A stretch of 53,591 bases of DNA. It comes from Flavobacteriaceae bacterium (GTDB taxonomy: Bacteria > Bacteroidota > Bacteroidia > Flavobacteriales > Flavobacteriaceae). A program made the translations under genes and the position numbers. The DNA lies in the NCBI GenBank assembly GCA_019634365.1, contig JAHQVM010000084.1, forward strand, positions 1-53,591, written 5' to 3'. Below, piece after piece: positions 27,794-36,956 of this stretch. The notes under the pieces were generated by a model. That model was not told the origin of the DNA and made no database searches. It worked only from the letters and a program-made list of their open reading frames with translations. The first letter of the stretch is position 1; each line of letters opens with the position of its first letter.

Positions 27794-28456
27794 ATGAAAA
27801 AAAGACTCACAATAGGGCTAATCATCCTTGCTAGTATTGCGGGGTGGAGTCAGACAACAGAAACAGATGATTACGTAGAATTCGACGATCGGAAAAATGT
27901 GGTCCATGGTGTGTACTTGGGCTTTAGTGGGCAGTACGGTCAAGTAAACAGTGAAGGTACCGTTTTTGGAACCTTCAAACTCGCCTATGTGGCCAACCAG
28001 CAATTGGAAATTGGGTTTGCTGCCACTGGATTTTTTAACGATCGTCCCAATAATAGGCCAGATCTTTTCGATGGGGATAAAATCGCTTTGGTGGGCGGAT
28101 ATGCAGGGTTTCATGTAGAACCCATTTTATTTGGAAAACGTTTTATTAGTGTGTCATTTCCATTGTTGGTCGGAGGAGGATTGGCCACCTATACGGGAGT
28201 GGATACGCTGGAAAATGACGAAGATCTCAATGAAGATGATTTCGACGACTTTTTCATCGTAGAACCGGGAGTGAACATTCTATATAATCTTACACGGTAT
28301 ACACAGTTGGAAACAGGAATTCGTTATCGCATAACAAGCGATTATAATCTTCCACCATTTGGGAAGGATAATTTAAATGGAATTTCTGTCGTATTCGGAC
28401 TGAAAGTTGGAATTTTCAATATGGGGAGAAAGAAACCCATTAAATCGAGCTTTTAG
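27794..28456 (+). CDS. Outer-membrane beta-barrel protein
   Basis: 220 residues with a signal peptide (MKKRLTIGLIILASIAGWSQ), then barrel-like strands: GVYLGFSGQYGQVN, TFKLAYVANQQLEIGFAATGFF, KIALVGGYAGFHVEP, ISVSFPLLVGGGLATYTG, LETGIRYRITSDYNL and VVFGLKVGIFNMG. It is the last gene of the sigma operon, 22 bases after the previous stop. The converging acetyltransferase gene ends 10 bases further on, with no visible terminator between them. Function unknown. Confidence 0.78.
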   Translation: MKKRLTIGLIILASIAGWSQTTETDDYVEFDDRKNVVHGVYLGFSGQYGQVNSEGTVFGTFKLAYVANQQLEIGFAATGFFNDRPNNRPDLFDGDKIALVGGYAGFHVEPILFGKRFISVSFPLLVGGGLATYTGVDTLENDEDLNEDDFDDFFIVEPGVNILYNLTRYTQLETGIRYRITSDYNLPPFGKDNLNGISVVFGLKVGIFNMGRKKPIKSSF

Positions 28457-28466
28457 CCAATCTTGA

Positions 28467-29006
28467 TTAGGACAGTACAATCAATTCCCACTCCCTTCCA
28501 TCAAAGTCATAGGTATGCAGGCGAGTGAATCCAATGGCTAAATGAGCCTCCATAGAGCGTTTGTTCTTATGATCCACTTCGGTAATGATACATGAATAGG
28601 GCGGAATAAGAAACTCCTTCATGGCTTGGTATAGTTTTCTGAAAATGCCTTGTCTTCGATAGGCAATATCGATACAGACTTGTCCCATGACCACATAGTT
28701 TTGGTATGCTTGCGAACCGGCAATCGCTTTTTCAATTTCATCAAACATAGGGACAAGAACTTCGATTTCATTCCCGAACTTGGGATGCATGGAAAGGGCG
28801 TAGCCCACTACTTTATCTCCATCTTTGGCTATCGTGTGCGGGCAGGCATCGTTCATGCGTTTCAATAAATCGAAATCGTGGTGTACTGTTACAAAACCTT
28901 CGGCCTGCTGCTCATATGGAGATAGGGATTCGGGCAAATTGGTCTTCTGCAGAATCAATATTTGCTCCAATTCGGATAAGGTGGCACAGCGTTTATAGGT
29001 AATCAT
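28467..29006 (-). CDS. GNAT-family N-acetyltransferase
   Basis: 179 residues from ATG 29006 (MITYKRCATLSELEQIL); the frame can start 8 codons further upstream. The GNAT core is visible: VVGYALSMHPKFG before the acetyl-CoA site, VMGQVCIDIAYRRQGIFRKLY carrying the Q/RxxGxG/A-type pyrophosphate loop, and a late MEAHLAIGFTRLHTYDFDGREWELIVL strand. It transfers an acetyl group from acetyl-CoA to an unknown amine. It is downstream of the subtilase gene but separated from it by a strong terminator, so it is probably transcribed alone. Confidence 0.85.
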   Translation of the reverse strand: MITYKRCATLSELEQILILQKTNLPESLSPYEQQAEGFVTVHHDFDLLKRMNDACPHTIAKDGDKVVGYALSMHPKFGNEIEVLVPMFDEIEKAIAGSQAYQNYVVMGQVCIDIAYRRQGIFRKLYQAMKEFLIPPYSCIITEVDHKNKRSMEAHLAIGFTRLHTYDFDGREWELIVLS

Positions 29007-29047
29007 TGCCAAAAGATTTATACTTTTCAATATACATCATTATCCAT

Positions 29048-29074
29048 AAAAAAGCGCACCCATGGGTGCGCTTT
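29048..29074 (-). terminator. Hairpin terminator of the subtilase gene
   Basis: A perfect 24-base palindrome (arms AAAGCGCACC / GGTGCGCTTT around CATG) followed on the minus strand by a run of six T. It separates the subtilase gene from the acetyltransferase gene. Confidence 0.88.
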
Positions 29075-29100
29075 CACTCTTGTTGATGGTTTAGATAGGT

Positions 29101-30627
29101 TTATTGAACTGCCTGTAAGGCATCGATATTTCCATATCCATAATTATTGCTCGGGTTGCCGTATAGTTCGCCGGACTCCCGCATACGTTGTAACACTTGA
29201 CCACGTGACCATCCGGGATGTCTTGCCCATATTAAAGCTGCTATTCCCGCAGTGGTTGCAGTAGCCACAGAGGAGCCTCCTACATAGTCATCGTCGCCTG
29301 CATAAAATCCGAGAGTTACACCGGTGCGACTTGTACTGCTCTGTCGTTCCATGACCACCGTGAATTCAATTTGGGATCCATCGTGGCAATTGTCACATTG
29401 ATCGTAAATACCTGGCCCTAAATCACGGATACCCGTTACGGCAACGCATTCACTCATGTTGGCAGGGAAGATAACAGGATACCAATTGGTCCAAGAGGTT
29501 GAGGTTCCCCCAGCGGCAATTAGCAATTTGCCTCTACTGTGTGCATAGCGCACAGCATCCCTCACATTTCCTATACTCCACGGATAACCAATGGACATGG
29601 AAATAATCTTCACATCACTACGATTTGCCAATGCCTTTAGGGCATTAGATACTCCTTTTCGTTCGTGGTAATCGTTAAGCACCACATCGGCGGTTCCGCG
29701 ATAGGAAACCAAATTACAGTTGTAAGCTACACCCATGGCTTCCAAATCGTTATTTCTGGGTGCAGCAACCGTAGCTGTCATAGAGGTTCCATGGCCACAC
29801 TTATCGTCTGGGCCATCTACATTGTTGCTCCACCACCAAGGGGAATCGATATAAGTTCCATATTTTTCCACCGTTCTGGAAGAAGAGGAACCATCGGTAT
29901 TGAATTGATTGCCCAATTTTGGTTGATTTGGCGATAGGCCTGTATCAATCACCCCTACGGTAATGCCATTCCCAGAACTAAGGGACCATGCCTGAGGAAT
30001 GTTATGGCGATCGAATGTCCAAGAGACATAGGCACCGGGCGCCACTACCGAATAGTCATTGGTGTTTAGGCTGGAACCCGACATATTGCATCCAGCACTG
30101 CTAAATTTTGGGCCTTCTTTGGCTTTCAATTCATAAAAAGAGTAGGCATTGGGTTCTAAATAGCGGATATTATCCATTTCCCTAAGCGCGGCAACTGTCG
30201 CGTAAGAGGTAATTTCAATATCGAAATAATTAAAGGTGTCATCTTCGAGAATTTTTAATGCTTTTCTTGAGGTGCCGGAAGCGGAAACAATGGCATCGAT
30301 AATATCATTTTTTTCGTTAGCAAATGCAGTACTTCCAGGTTCCCGATAAAAAGCATCTTCCGGTCCATATCCTATCGTAAGCATTTCTTCTCCATGGACC
30401 GCAGCGCTCCAAAGTACTTGTGTTGTGGCATCCTTCCAATTGAAGGAACCATTCGTTTCGAAAGATTTGTCGATAAATGCATTGATCTCTTCAATGCTGA
30501 GAAGTTGCGTTCGATCGTCTGTTTTTGAAGTGAGTTGAGCAGATTCATCGGTGGAGGTAAGGTCTTCCTGGCTGCAGGAGGCGAGAAGCAAAAGCAAGGA
30601 AAACCCAAGTAATAAAGGTCTTTTCAT
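29101..30627 (-). CDS. Subtilisin-like (S8) serine peptidase lipoprotein
   Basis: 508 residues. The lipoprotein signal MKRPLLLGFSLLLLLASCSQ puts the protein on a membrane surface. An N-terminal propeptide-like region runs to ~165. The catalytic residues are in GITVGVIDTGLS (Asp), CGHGTSMTATVAAP (His) and GGSSVATATTAGIAAL (Ser). The Pro usual after the Ser block is lacking, and the oxyanion segment reads IAAGGTSTSW where AAGN is expected. There is no T9SS sorting domain. Substrate unknown. It is followed by a strong terminator. Confidence 0.9.
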   Translation of the reverse strand: MKRPLLLGFSLLLLLASCSQEDLTSTDESAQLTSKTDDRTQLLSIEEINAFIDKSFETNGSFNWKDATTQVLWSAAVHGEEMLTIGYGPEDAFYREPGSTAFANEKNDIIDAIVSASGTSRKALKILEDDTFNYFDIEITSYATVAALREMDNIRYLEPNAYSFYELKAKEGPKFSSAGCNMSGSSLNTNDYSVVAPGAYVSWTFDRHNIPQAWSLSSGNGITVGVIDTGLSPNQPKLGNQFNTDGSSSSRTVEKYGTYIDSPWWWSNNVDGPDDKCGHGTSMTATVAAPRNNDLEAMGVAYNCNLVSYRGTADVVLNDYHERKGVSNALKALANRSDVKIISMSIGYPWSIGNVRDAVRYAHSRGKLLIAAGGTSTSWTNWYPVIFPANMSECVAVTGIRDLGPGIYDQCDNCHDGSQIEFTVVMERQSSTSRTGVTLGFYAGDDDYVGGSSVATATTAGIAALIWARHPGWSRGQVLQRMRESGELYGNPSNNYGYGNIDALQAVQ

Positions 30628-30656
30628 GTTGATGGTTTTTTAGTGATGTTTTATTT

Positions 30657-30672
30657 GCTATGCACGCATAGC
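30657..30672. promoter_or_regulatory. Inverted repeat GCTATGC-AC-GCATAGC upstream of the subtilase
   Basis: Perfect 7-base arms with a 2-base centre, 30 bases before the subtilase ATG. On the minus strand it follows a near-consensus -7 element (TAACTTTA at 30680-30687), so it would overlap the transcription start like an operator. The rest of the ~150-base gap is AT-rich with nothing else recognised. Confidence 0.4.
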
Positions 30673-30776
30673 ATCTTATACTAAAGTTAGAAAAAAATTG
30701 AGAATATGATAATATTTCGACTAATTATTTTATAAATACTCAATAAAAACCCTAAAACATAAAAATATTATGGTTA

Positions 30777-31511
30777 TTACGTAAATGTAAGATATAGTCC
30801 TGCAGCCAATGCGCCACCCAAAATAGGCCCAATAATGGGAATCCAAGAATAGCCCCAATCGGTCTTTTTGTCTTTCAGGGGAAGAATGGAGTGAATAATT
30901 CTAGGCCCCAAATCCCGCGCAGGATTAATGGCGTAACCGGTGGTTCCTCCCAAAGAAAGTCCAATAGACCATACCACCAAAGCTACGGGCAAAGCACCCA
31001 ATGATCCTAAACCAATGGTGGCAGATTCTCCGGAGGCAGAAGTGAATTCTGGCCCAGCGATATAAAATACCGCTAGCATGAGAACAAATGCTCCAATGAC
31101 TTCAGAAAAAAAGTTAGACCCTGTGTTTCTAATGGCGGGCGCTGTGCAAAACGTCGCTGCAATTCCATCGGGATCTTCGGTCGCGTCATAATGTTTTTTA
31201 TGGAATATCCAGACACATAGTGAGCCCAACATGGCTCCGATCATCTGACCCGCTATATAGGTGGGAACTTTTGCCCATTCGAAACTGCCTTCGATAGCCA
31301 CCGCAATGGTGACAGCTGGATTTATATGCGCGCCACTAATGGGACCCGCAATGAGGACGGCTACGTATACGGCCAAGGCCCAACCTGTGGTAATAACGAT
31401 CCAGCCCGAATTGTTCCCTTTGGTTCCTTTTAAAACCACATTGGCTACCACTCCATTTCCCAGTAGGATAAGGATAAAAGTTCCGATGATTTCTGCAATA
31501 AATGGTGTCAT
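30777..31511 (-). CDS. glpF: Glycerol facilitator (aquaglyceroporin)
   Basis: 244 residues with six membrane helices and both NPA boxes: GAHINPAVTIA near residue 65 and GYAINPARDLGPR near 200. The Asp after NPAR is the mark of glycerol-type rather than water-type channels. It lets glycerol cross the inner membrane. It is the last gene of glpD-glpK-glpF, 22 bases after glpK, so uptake, phosphorylation and oxidation are co-expressed. Confidence 0.95.
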   Translation of the reverse strand: MTPFIAEIIGTFILILLGNGVVANVVLKGTKGNNSGWIVITTGWALAVYVAVLIAGPISGAHINPAVTIAVAIEGSFEWAKVPTYIAGQMIGAMLGSLCVWIFHKKHYDATEDPDGIAATFCTAPAIRNTGSNFFSEVIGAFVLMLAVFYIAGPEFTSASGESATIGLGSLGALPVALVVWSIGLSLGGTTGYAINPARDLGPRIIHSILPLKDKKTDWGYSWIPIIGPILGGALAAGLYLTFT

Positions 31512-31533
31512 ACTGTTCTATTTTATGGGTAGG

Positions 31534-33024
31534 TTATTCGATCCAGTTTTTACTTCGTCCAACAGCCTTATGCCATTGTTTAATTAGATTTGCGGCGGTT
31601 TCGGTATCCATATCGGGTTGAAAGGTTCGATCTTTGGCCCATTGAGCCTCTAAACTCTCCGGGGTTTCCCAATATCCCACAGCCAATCCCGCTAGATAGG
31701 CAGCGCCTAAAGCTGTACTTTCCAATTGTTTGGGTCGTATTACCGGAAATCCGAAAATATCGCTTTGAAACTGCAAGAGGAAATTGTTGGCCGTCGCTCC
31801 GCCGTCCACCCGAAGCTCGCTTCCTTCCGTTTTGGCGTCGGCCTCCATGGCTTTAACGATATCATACACTTGATAGGCAATTCCTTCCAATGTTGCCCTA
31901 GCGATATGTGCCTGTGTACTTCCGCGGGTGAGTCCTACTATGGCCCCACGGGCATAGGAATCCCAATAGGGTGCTCCCAATCCTGCCAAGGCGGGTACAA
32001 AATACACACCGCCATTGTCTTCGACACTTGTAGCCAATGCTTCAATTTCTTTGGCATCTTCTATCAACCCTAGTCCATCACGGATCCATTGAACCGCTGC
32101 ACCTCCTACAAAAACACTTCCTTCCAAAGCATAGCGTACGGTATCGCCAATTTTCCAAGCAATGGTTGTGAGTAGATTGTTTTCGGAATAAACAGGAGTT
32201 TCGCCTGTATTCATTAAAAGGAAACAGCCAGTTCCATACGTATTCTTCACCATTCCTTTTTGGGTGCATTGCTGCCCAAACAGTGCGGCTTGCTGATCGC
32301 CTGCAATTCCAGCAATAGGAATGCTGGTTGAAAATAGACCTTCATGGGTTTCCCCTACAATCTCACTGCTCCCTTTTACCTCGGGCAATATCGCTTTGGG
32401 AATATCCAATAACTGAAGCAATTGTTCGTCCCATTCCAAGGTATGAATATTAAAAAGTAGCGTTCTACTCGCATTGCTGGCATCGGTTACATGCACTGCA
32501 CCATGGGTGAGTTTCCAAATGAGCCAACTATCGATGGTACCAAAACAAAGTTCGCCATTGGCGGCCCGTTCCCTAGCGCCTTCCACATGGTCCAGTATCC
32601 ATTTCAATTTGGTACCCGAAAAATAGGCATCGATAACGAGTCCTGTTTTCTTCTTAAAGGTTTCCACATGTCCGGCATCACGCAGGCCATCACAGAATTT
32701 GGCCGTTCTTCGATCTTGCCAAACGATAGCATTGTGAATAGGTTCACCGGTTTGGCGATCCCAAACCACTGTGGTTTCCCGCTGATTGGTTATTCCAATG
32801 CCTGCAATGTCTGCACCTGAAGAGCCGGTAGAAGAAAGTGCAGCTTCAATGGCCTTCCATTGAGAATCCCATATTTCATTCGCATCGTGCTCTACCCATC
32901 CGGGTTCTGGAAAAATCTGTCGAAAATCCTGTTGTCCTACGCCCTTTTTTTCCCCTTGTTGATTAAATAGAATTGCGCGTGAGGAGGTAGTTCCCTGATC
33001 GATGGATAAAATATATGTACTCAT
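31534..33024 (-). CDS. glpK: Glycerol kinase
   Basis: 496 residues, full length. It phosphorylates glycerol to glycerol-3-phosphate, trapping what enters through GlpF. FGGY-family motifs are clear: [19 protein letters not shown] at the start, [32 protein letters not shown], and the C-terminal [20 protein letters not shown] with [14 protein letters not shown]. It lies 7 bases downstream of glpD and 22 upstream of glpF. Confidence 0.97.
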   Translation of the reverse strand: MSTYILSIDQGTTSSRAILFNQQGEKKGVGQQDFRQIFPEPGWVEHDANEIWDSQWKAIEAALSSTGSSGADIAGIGITNQRETTVVWDRQTGEPIHNAIVWQDRRTAKFCDGLRDAGHVETFKKKTGLVIDAYFSGTKLKWILDHVEGARERAANGELCFGTIDSWLIWKLTHGAVHVTDASNASRTLLFNIHTLEWDEQLLQLLDIPKAILPEVKGSSEIVGETHEGLFSTSIPIAGIAGDQQAALFGQQCTQKGMVKNTYGTGCFLLMNTGETPVYSENNLLTTIAWKIGDTVRYALEGSVFVGGAAVQWIRDGLGLIEDAKEIEALATSVEDNGGVYFVPALAGLGAPYWDSYARGAIVGLTRGSTQAHIARATLEGIAYQVYDIVKAMEADAKTEGSELRVDGGATANNFLLQFQSDIFGFPVIRPKQLESTALGAAYLAGLAVGYWETPESLEAQWAKDRTFQPDMDTETAANLIKQWHKAVGRSKNWIE

Positions 33025-33031
33025 ATGATAA

Positions 33032-34597
33032 TTATTTTAAAATATACTTTTGGGCCAGTGATTCGAATTGTGACACTTGCTCCTGTTGCCAGGTGTTGCC
33101 TCGGTTCAGTTCTTTTGCCATGAGTGCGGCCACAACAGGTGAAATTTCCACAGCTGTACGTGCATCTAAAAGTAAAAGACGGATACGTCGTGAAAGAAAG
33201 TCCTCTATGGTTCTCGCCATTTCGTTACGAACGGCCCACACTACTTGTCCTTGGGTGTATCCATATTTTGGATGCAATTTTTGACTGTACATCGGATCTT
33301 CTGCCTCGAAAGCCTTAAACGTCTTCAAATCGCTGCCATACATATTTAAGTGATCCGGTGCATTCAGTGCTTCGGATGGATTTCCATGTATCGAAATAGC
33401 TTTCGTAGTACAGGGAACTGATGGCAAATTGAAATTTTCGATAACGGTTTCCATCACATCCTCGGCCATTTTGCGGTAGGTGGTCCATTTCCCGCCAACG
33501 ATACTTACCATATTATCATCCAGAATAATCTTATGGCTCCGGGAAACCTCTTTCGTATTGGTTTCGTCTTTTTTCGGTTTAGCCAGAGGCCTAAGTCCAC
33601 TAAACACGGACAACACATCACTACGAGATGCCTTTTTGGTGAGATAGGCATTGATGGTTTCCAAAATAAAATCGACCTCTGCTTCTAGGGGGACGGGTTC
33701 TATTTTCGGTTTTTTAATAAGTGTATCTGTAGTGCCTGCAATGACTTTATCATGCCACGGAATGATGAAGAGAACTCTTCCATCCGAGGTTTTCGGAATC
33801 ATAAGTGCAGTATCGCTATCCAGAAAGGACCGTTCCAGCATCAGGTGTATCCCTTGACTGGGAATGACCGTTTTCTTATGCTTCGGATCCTTCATCTTCA
33901 AAATCTTATCGGTAAAGATTCCGGTGGCATTGATTACAACTTTGGCATTTACATGGTATACTTCTGAAGTTTCGGCATCGGTGACCGATATACTTTCTAT
34001 GGTGTTATTCGCATTGCCATTAAGCGCTGTTACCGGAAAATAATTGAGCATCGTCGCACCCTGTTCCAGGGCAGTCTGGGCAAGGTTCAAGGCGAGTCTG
34101 GCATCATCGAACTGTCCATCGAAATAGGAAACGCCACTACTTAAGTTTTCAGTAATTAAAGTGGGTAAGGCTTCCATTACGGTTGCCTTTTTCAACCATT
34201 TGGAGCTACCCAAGCTCAGTTTTTTGGAAAGGACATCATAGAACTTCAATCCGAAGGTGTAATACGGACCGCCCCACCATTTATAATTTGGGATGATAAA
34301 CTCTTGCTTTTTAAACAGGTGCTTTGCGTTCCGCGCCAAAAGCCCCCTTTCTTCCAAGGCCTCCGAAACCAGTTTTACATTTCCCTGGGCCAAATAACGC
34401 ACCCCACCATGGACTAATTTGGTGCTTTTACTACTCGTACCTTTAGCAAAATCATATTTTTCGAATAATACAGTTTTAAAGCCTCTAGATGCTGCATCAA
34501 CAGCAATCCCTAGACCGCTCGCTCCGCCTCCGATAATGGCAATATCCCATACGTCTGTAGAGGTGAGATCGTGAATGAGTTCTGAACGGGTTTTCAA
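33032..34597 (-). CDS. glpD: FAD-dependent glycerol-3-phosphate dehydrogenase
   Basis: 521 residues if started at TTG 34597 (reads [18 protein letters not shown]), where homologues begin; an upstream ATG at 34675 would add 26 hydrophobic residues unlike the family. The FAD-binding motif is [21 protein letters not shown], followed by [37 protein letters not shown] and [15 protein letters not shown]. The enzyme oxidises glycerol-3-phosphate to dihydroxyacetone phosphate, passing electrons to quinone at the membrane. It is the first gene of the glycerol operon and divergent from bioF. Confidence 0.94.
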   Translation of the reverse strand: MKTRSELIHDLTSTDVWDIAIIGGGASGLGIAVDAASRGFKTVLFEKYDFAKGTSSKSTKLVHGGVRYLAQGNVKLVSEALEERGLLARNAKHLFKKQEFIIPNYKWWGGPYYTFGLKFYDVLSKKLSLGSSKWLKKATVMEALPTLITENLSSGVSYFDGQFDDARLALNLAQTALEQGATMLNYFPVTALNGNANNTIESISVTDAETSEVYHVNAKVVINATGIFTDKILKMKDPKHKKTVIPSQGIHLMLERSFLDSDTALMIPKTSDGRVLFIIPWHDKVIAGTTDTLIKKPKIEPVPLEAEVDFILETINAYLTKKASRSDVLSVFSGLRPLAKPKKDETNTKEVSRSHKIILDDNMVSIVGGKWTTYRKMAEDVMETVIENFNLPSVPCTTKAISIHGNPSEALNAPDHLNMYGSDLKTFKAFEAEDPMYSQKLHPKYGYTQGQVVWAVRNEMARTIEDFLSRRIRLLLLDARTAVEISPVVAALMAKELNRGNTWQQEQVSQFESLAQKYILK

Positions 34598-34745
34598 GAT
34601 GTTGGTTGGGAATAAATATGTATAAACTATAAATCTAGTAAAAAAGTAGGGAATTGGTAAAATGTTGAAGATCAATTTTTGAAGGCTTCTTTTACTAAGG
34701 GCACTTTATCCTTTTTATATGGTTTCAAGGTTGTATTTTTGAAAC

Positions 34746-35900
34746 ATGAATGGACTTCCTGAAAAACTTCAACAGAAGTTAGCCGAACGTAATAGCAGTG
34801 CGTCCTTGCGTACGTTGGGTGTGCCAAACAACCTGATTGATTTTTCTTCCAATGATTATCTTGGATTTGCCTTTTCTGAAAAAGTGTTTGATCGAGCACA
34901 GGAAATCATGGCTTCCTTTAACCTTAAACAAAATGGTGCCACAGGTTCACGCTTGCTTTCCGGAAATCATGCATTATACAATAGGGTAGAAAAACAAATA
35001 GCTAGTTTCCACGAAGTGCCGGCTGCGTTGATTTTTAATAGTGGTTACGACGCCAATGTTGGGTTATTCAGTAGTGTACCTCAAAGGGGAGATGTTATTT
35101 TATATGATGAACTAAGTCATGCATCCATTCGCGATGGCATTAAGATGGGCAATGCAAGAGCCCATAAATTTACACACAACGATCTTTTGGATCTTGAAAG
35201 GCGATGTAAAAAAGAACGAAAGGAAGGCCTCATAAATAGTGAAATCTATGTGGTGACCGAATCCGTTTTTTCTATGGATGGTGATACACCAGACTTGAAT
35301 GCCATGGCCAAAGTATGCCAAAAGTACAAGGCCAGGTTGGTAGTAGATGAAGCCCACGCGTTTGGGGTGATGGGATCATCGGGGAAGGGAATCATTCAAC
35401 AGCTGAAACTGCAGGATGAAATCTTCGCGCGGATCGTAACTTTTGGAAAGGCCTTGGGTTCTCACGGAGCTGCGATTTTAGGCACAGATGAATTGCGGAA
35501 CTATTTAATAAATTTTACCCGGAGTTTTGTGTACACAACAGGTCTGCCACCACATAGTGTAGCGGTTATTGAGGCAGGCTATGAGGCTTTGGGCGAGGAT
35601 CTTGGGATTATCCAAAAATTACATCATAATATTGCAATATTACGAAATGAAATAGAAGATGCTGGGCTGGCAACATGCTTTATATCCAGTGATTCTGCCA
35701 TTCATTCCCTCATTATTCCAGGCAATAAAACCGTTAAAAACGCCGCCGCAAATTTGCGGGAGCAAGGATTCGATGTAAAACCCATATTGTCGCCTACGGT
35801 ACCTCAAGGTGAAGAGCGTTTGCGTATCTGTATACACAGTTATAATTCTGAAGAGGATATTCGAAAACTTGTACAACATTTGGCTACTTTTGTAGCATGA
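34746..35900 (+). CDS. bioF: 8-amino-7-oxononanoate synthase
   Basis: 384 residues, a PLP enzyme of the alpha-oxoamine synthase family. It condenses pimeloyl thioester with alanine, the first step of biotin ring assembly. Motifs: IDFSSNDYLGFAFS, GATGSRLLSGNHALYN, LIFNSGYDANVGL, VVDEAHAFGVMGSSGKGI and the PLP lysine in VTFGKALGSHGAAI. Its stop overlaps the next ATG (ATGA). A TATTTTTG element lies only 4 bases before the ATG, so a leaderless message is possible. Confidence 0.95.
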   Translation: MNGLPEKLQQKLAERNSSASLRTLGVPNNLIDFSSNDYLGFAFSEKVFDRAQEIMASFNLKQNGATGSRLLSGNHALYNRVEKQIASFHEVPAALIFNSGYDANVGLFSSVPQRGDVILYDELSHASIRDGIKMGNARAHKFTHNDLLDLERRCKKERKEGLINSEIYVVTESVFSMDGDTPDLNAMAKVCQKYKARLVVDEAHAFGVMGSSGKGIIQQLKLQDEIFARIVTFGKALGSHGAAILGTDELRNYLINFTRSFVYTTGLPPHSVAVIEAGYEALGEDLGIIQKLHHNIAILRNEIEDAGLATCFISSDSAIHSLIIPGNKTVKNAAANLREQGFDVKPILSPTVPQGEERLRICIHSYNSEEDIRKLVQHLATFVA

Positions 35901-36310
35901 CAAAAACCTTTGAAACAATAGCCCGATACACCGATACTTCTGAAGCTTTGGTGGTAAAAGGGCGATTGGAATCTGAAGGAATTCCGGCGTTTATTGTCGA
36001 TCATGGCACCTTGGATTCGGATCCATTGATCAGCACTAAATCAGGAGGTGTAAAATTGAATGTATCCATAGAAAATAAGGAACAAGCCCTTGCTATCATT
36101 AAGAGTATAAGTGACTTTTCAATCGATAATGAGGGAAGTGCTATTGCGTGCCCTAATTGTGGAGGCGAACAAGTCAAGTTCTATTCTAATCAAGGCAATG
36201 TTACCAATCCGTTGGCTTTATTTTTCCGACGCATCTTTTCGAAACCAACTTCGGGTGATGTATATGATTATAAATGTTCCCATTGCGAACATAAATTTCT
36301 TTTAAAATGA
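35897..36310 (+). CDS. DUF2007 protein with C-terminal zinc ribbon
   Basis: 137 residues. The N-terminal ~75 residues (FETIARYTDTSEALVVKGRLESEGIPAFIVD...NVSIENKEQALAIIKS) match the small DUF2007 ferredoxin-like domain, thought to be a ligand- or signal-binding module. The C-terminus has two CxxC pairs (CPNCGGEQVKF and YKCSHCEHKF), a zinc-ribbon pattern. It overlaps bioF upstream and bioD downstream by 4 bases each (ATGA), so it is tightly coupled to biotin synthesis. Its role there is unknown. Confidence 0.85.
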   Translation: MTKTFETIARYTDTSEALVVKGRLESEGIPAFIVDHGTLDSDPLISTKSGGVKLNVSIENKEQALAIIKSISDFSIDNEGSAIACPNCGGEQVKFYSNQGNVTNPLALFFRRIFSKPTSGDVYDYKCSHCEHKFLLK

Positions 36311-36924
36311 GGCAGTCCTATTTCATTACGGGAATCTCAACCGATGTAGGTAAAACGGTAGTTTCGGCTATCGTTACCGAAGCTTTGGAGGCAGATTATT
36401 GGAAGCCCGTTCAGGCAGGTGATTTGGATAACACCGACTTGCACAAAGTGAAGCGGTGGGTGTCCAATTCCAACACGGTTTTTCATGAAAGCCATCACAA
36501 TTTGAATACCCCCATGAGTCCGCATGCCGCGGCCGAAATTGATGGTATTGAAATTTCGATAGAGCAATTGGTTCGACCCAATACCAAGAATGCCTTGGTC
36601 ATCGAGGGAGCAGGCGGCTTATTGGTTCCATTAAATGATACCGAAACAGTAGCCAATCTTATTCTTCCCGAGGACAAAGTAATTATCGTATCCCGGCATT
36701 ACTTGGGAAGCATTAACCACACCTTGCTCACAATTGAAGCGCTAAAGGCAAGAAAATTGGATATTCTGGGCATTATTTTTAGTGGTGACGAGCATCCAAC
36801 TACGGAAGCTATTATTCAGAAAATGGGTGGCATTCCTATATTGGGGCGTATTGATGAGGAGCCCTACATAGATGCGAATGTAGTGAAAGAGTATGCCGAT
36901 AGGTTAAAGGAAATACTTTTGTAA
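36307..36924 (+). CDS. bioD: Dethiobiotin synthetase
   Basis: 205 residues, typical length. It closes the ureido ring of dethiobiotin from diaminopelargonate, CO2 and ATP. The P-loop is GISTDVGKTVVSAIV; WKPVQAGDLDNTD contains the substrate Lys; VIEGAGGLLVPLNDTE is the family's second loop. Translation is coupled to the DUF2007 gene by an ATGA overlap. The next gene, bioA, starts 32 bases downstream. Confidence 0.95.
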   Translation: MRQSYFITGISTDVGKTVVSAIVTEALEADYWKPVQAGDLDNTDLHKVKRWVSNSNTVFHESHHNLNTPMSPHAAAEIDGIEISIEQLVRPNTKNALVIEGAGGLLVPLNDTETVANLILPEDKVIIVSRHYLGSINHTLLTIEALKARKLDILGIIFSGDEHPTTEAIIQKMGGIPILGRIDEEPYIDANVVKEYADRLKEILL

Positions 36925-36956
36925 TCCGAAAATCGTTTTAAAATAAACCAACCTCG

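Noticed and set aside
34598-34675. N-terminal extension of glpD to ATG 34675
   Set aside because: The added hydrophobic residues are not family-like; the TTG at 34597 matches where homologues start, although this is not certain.
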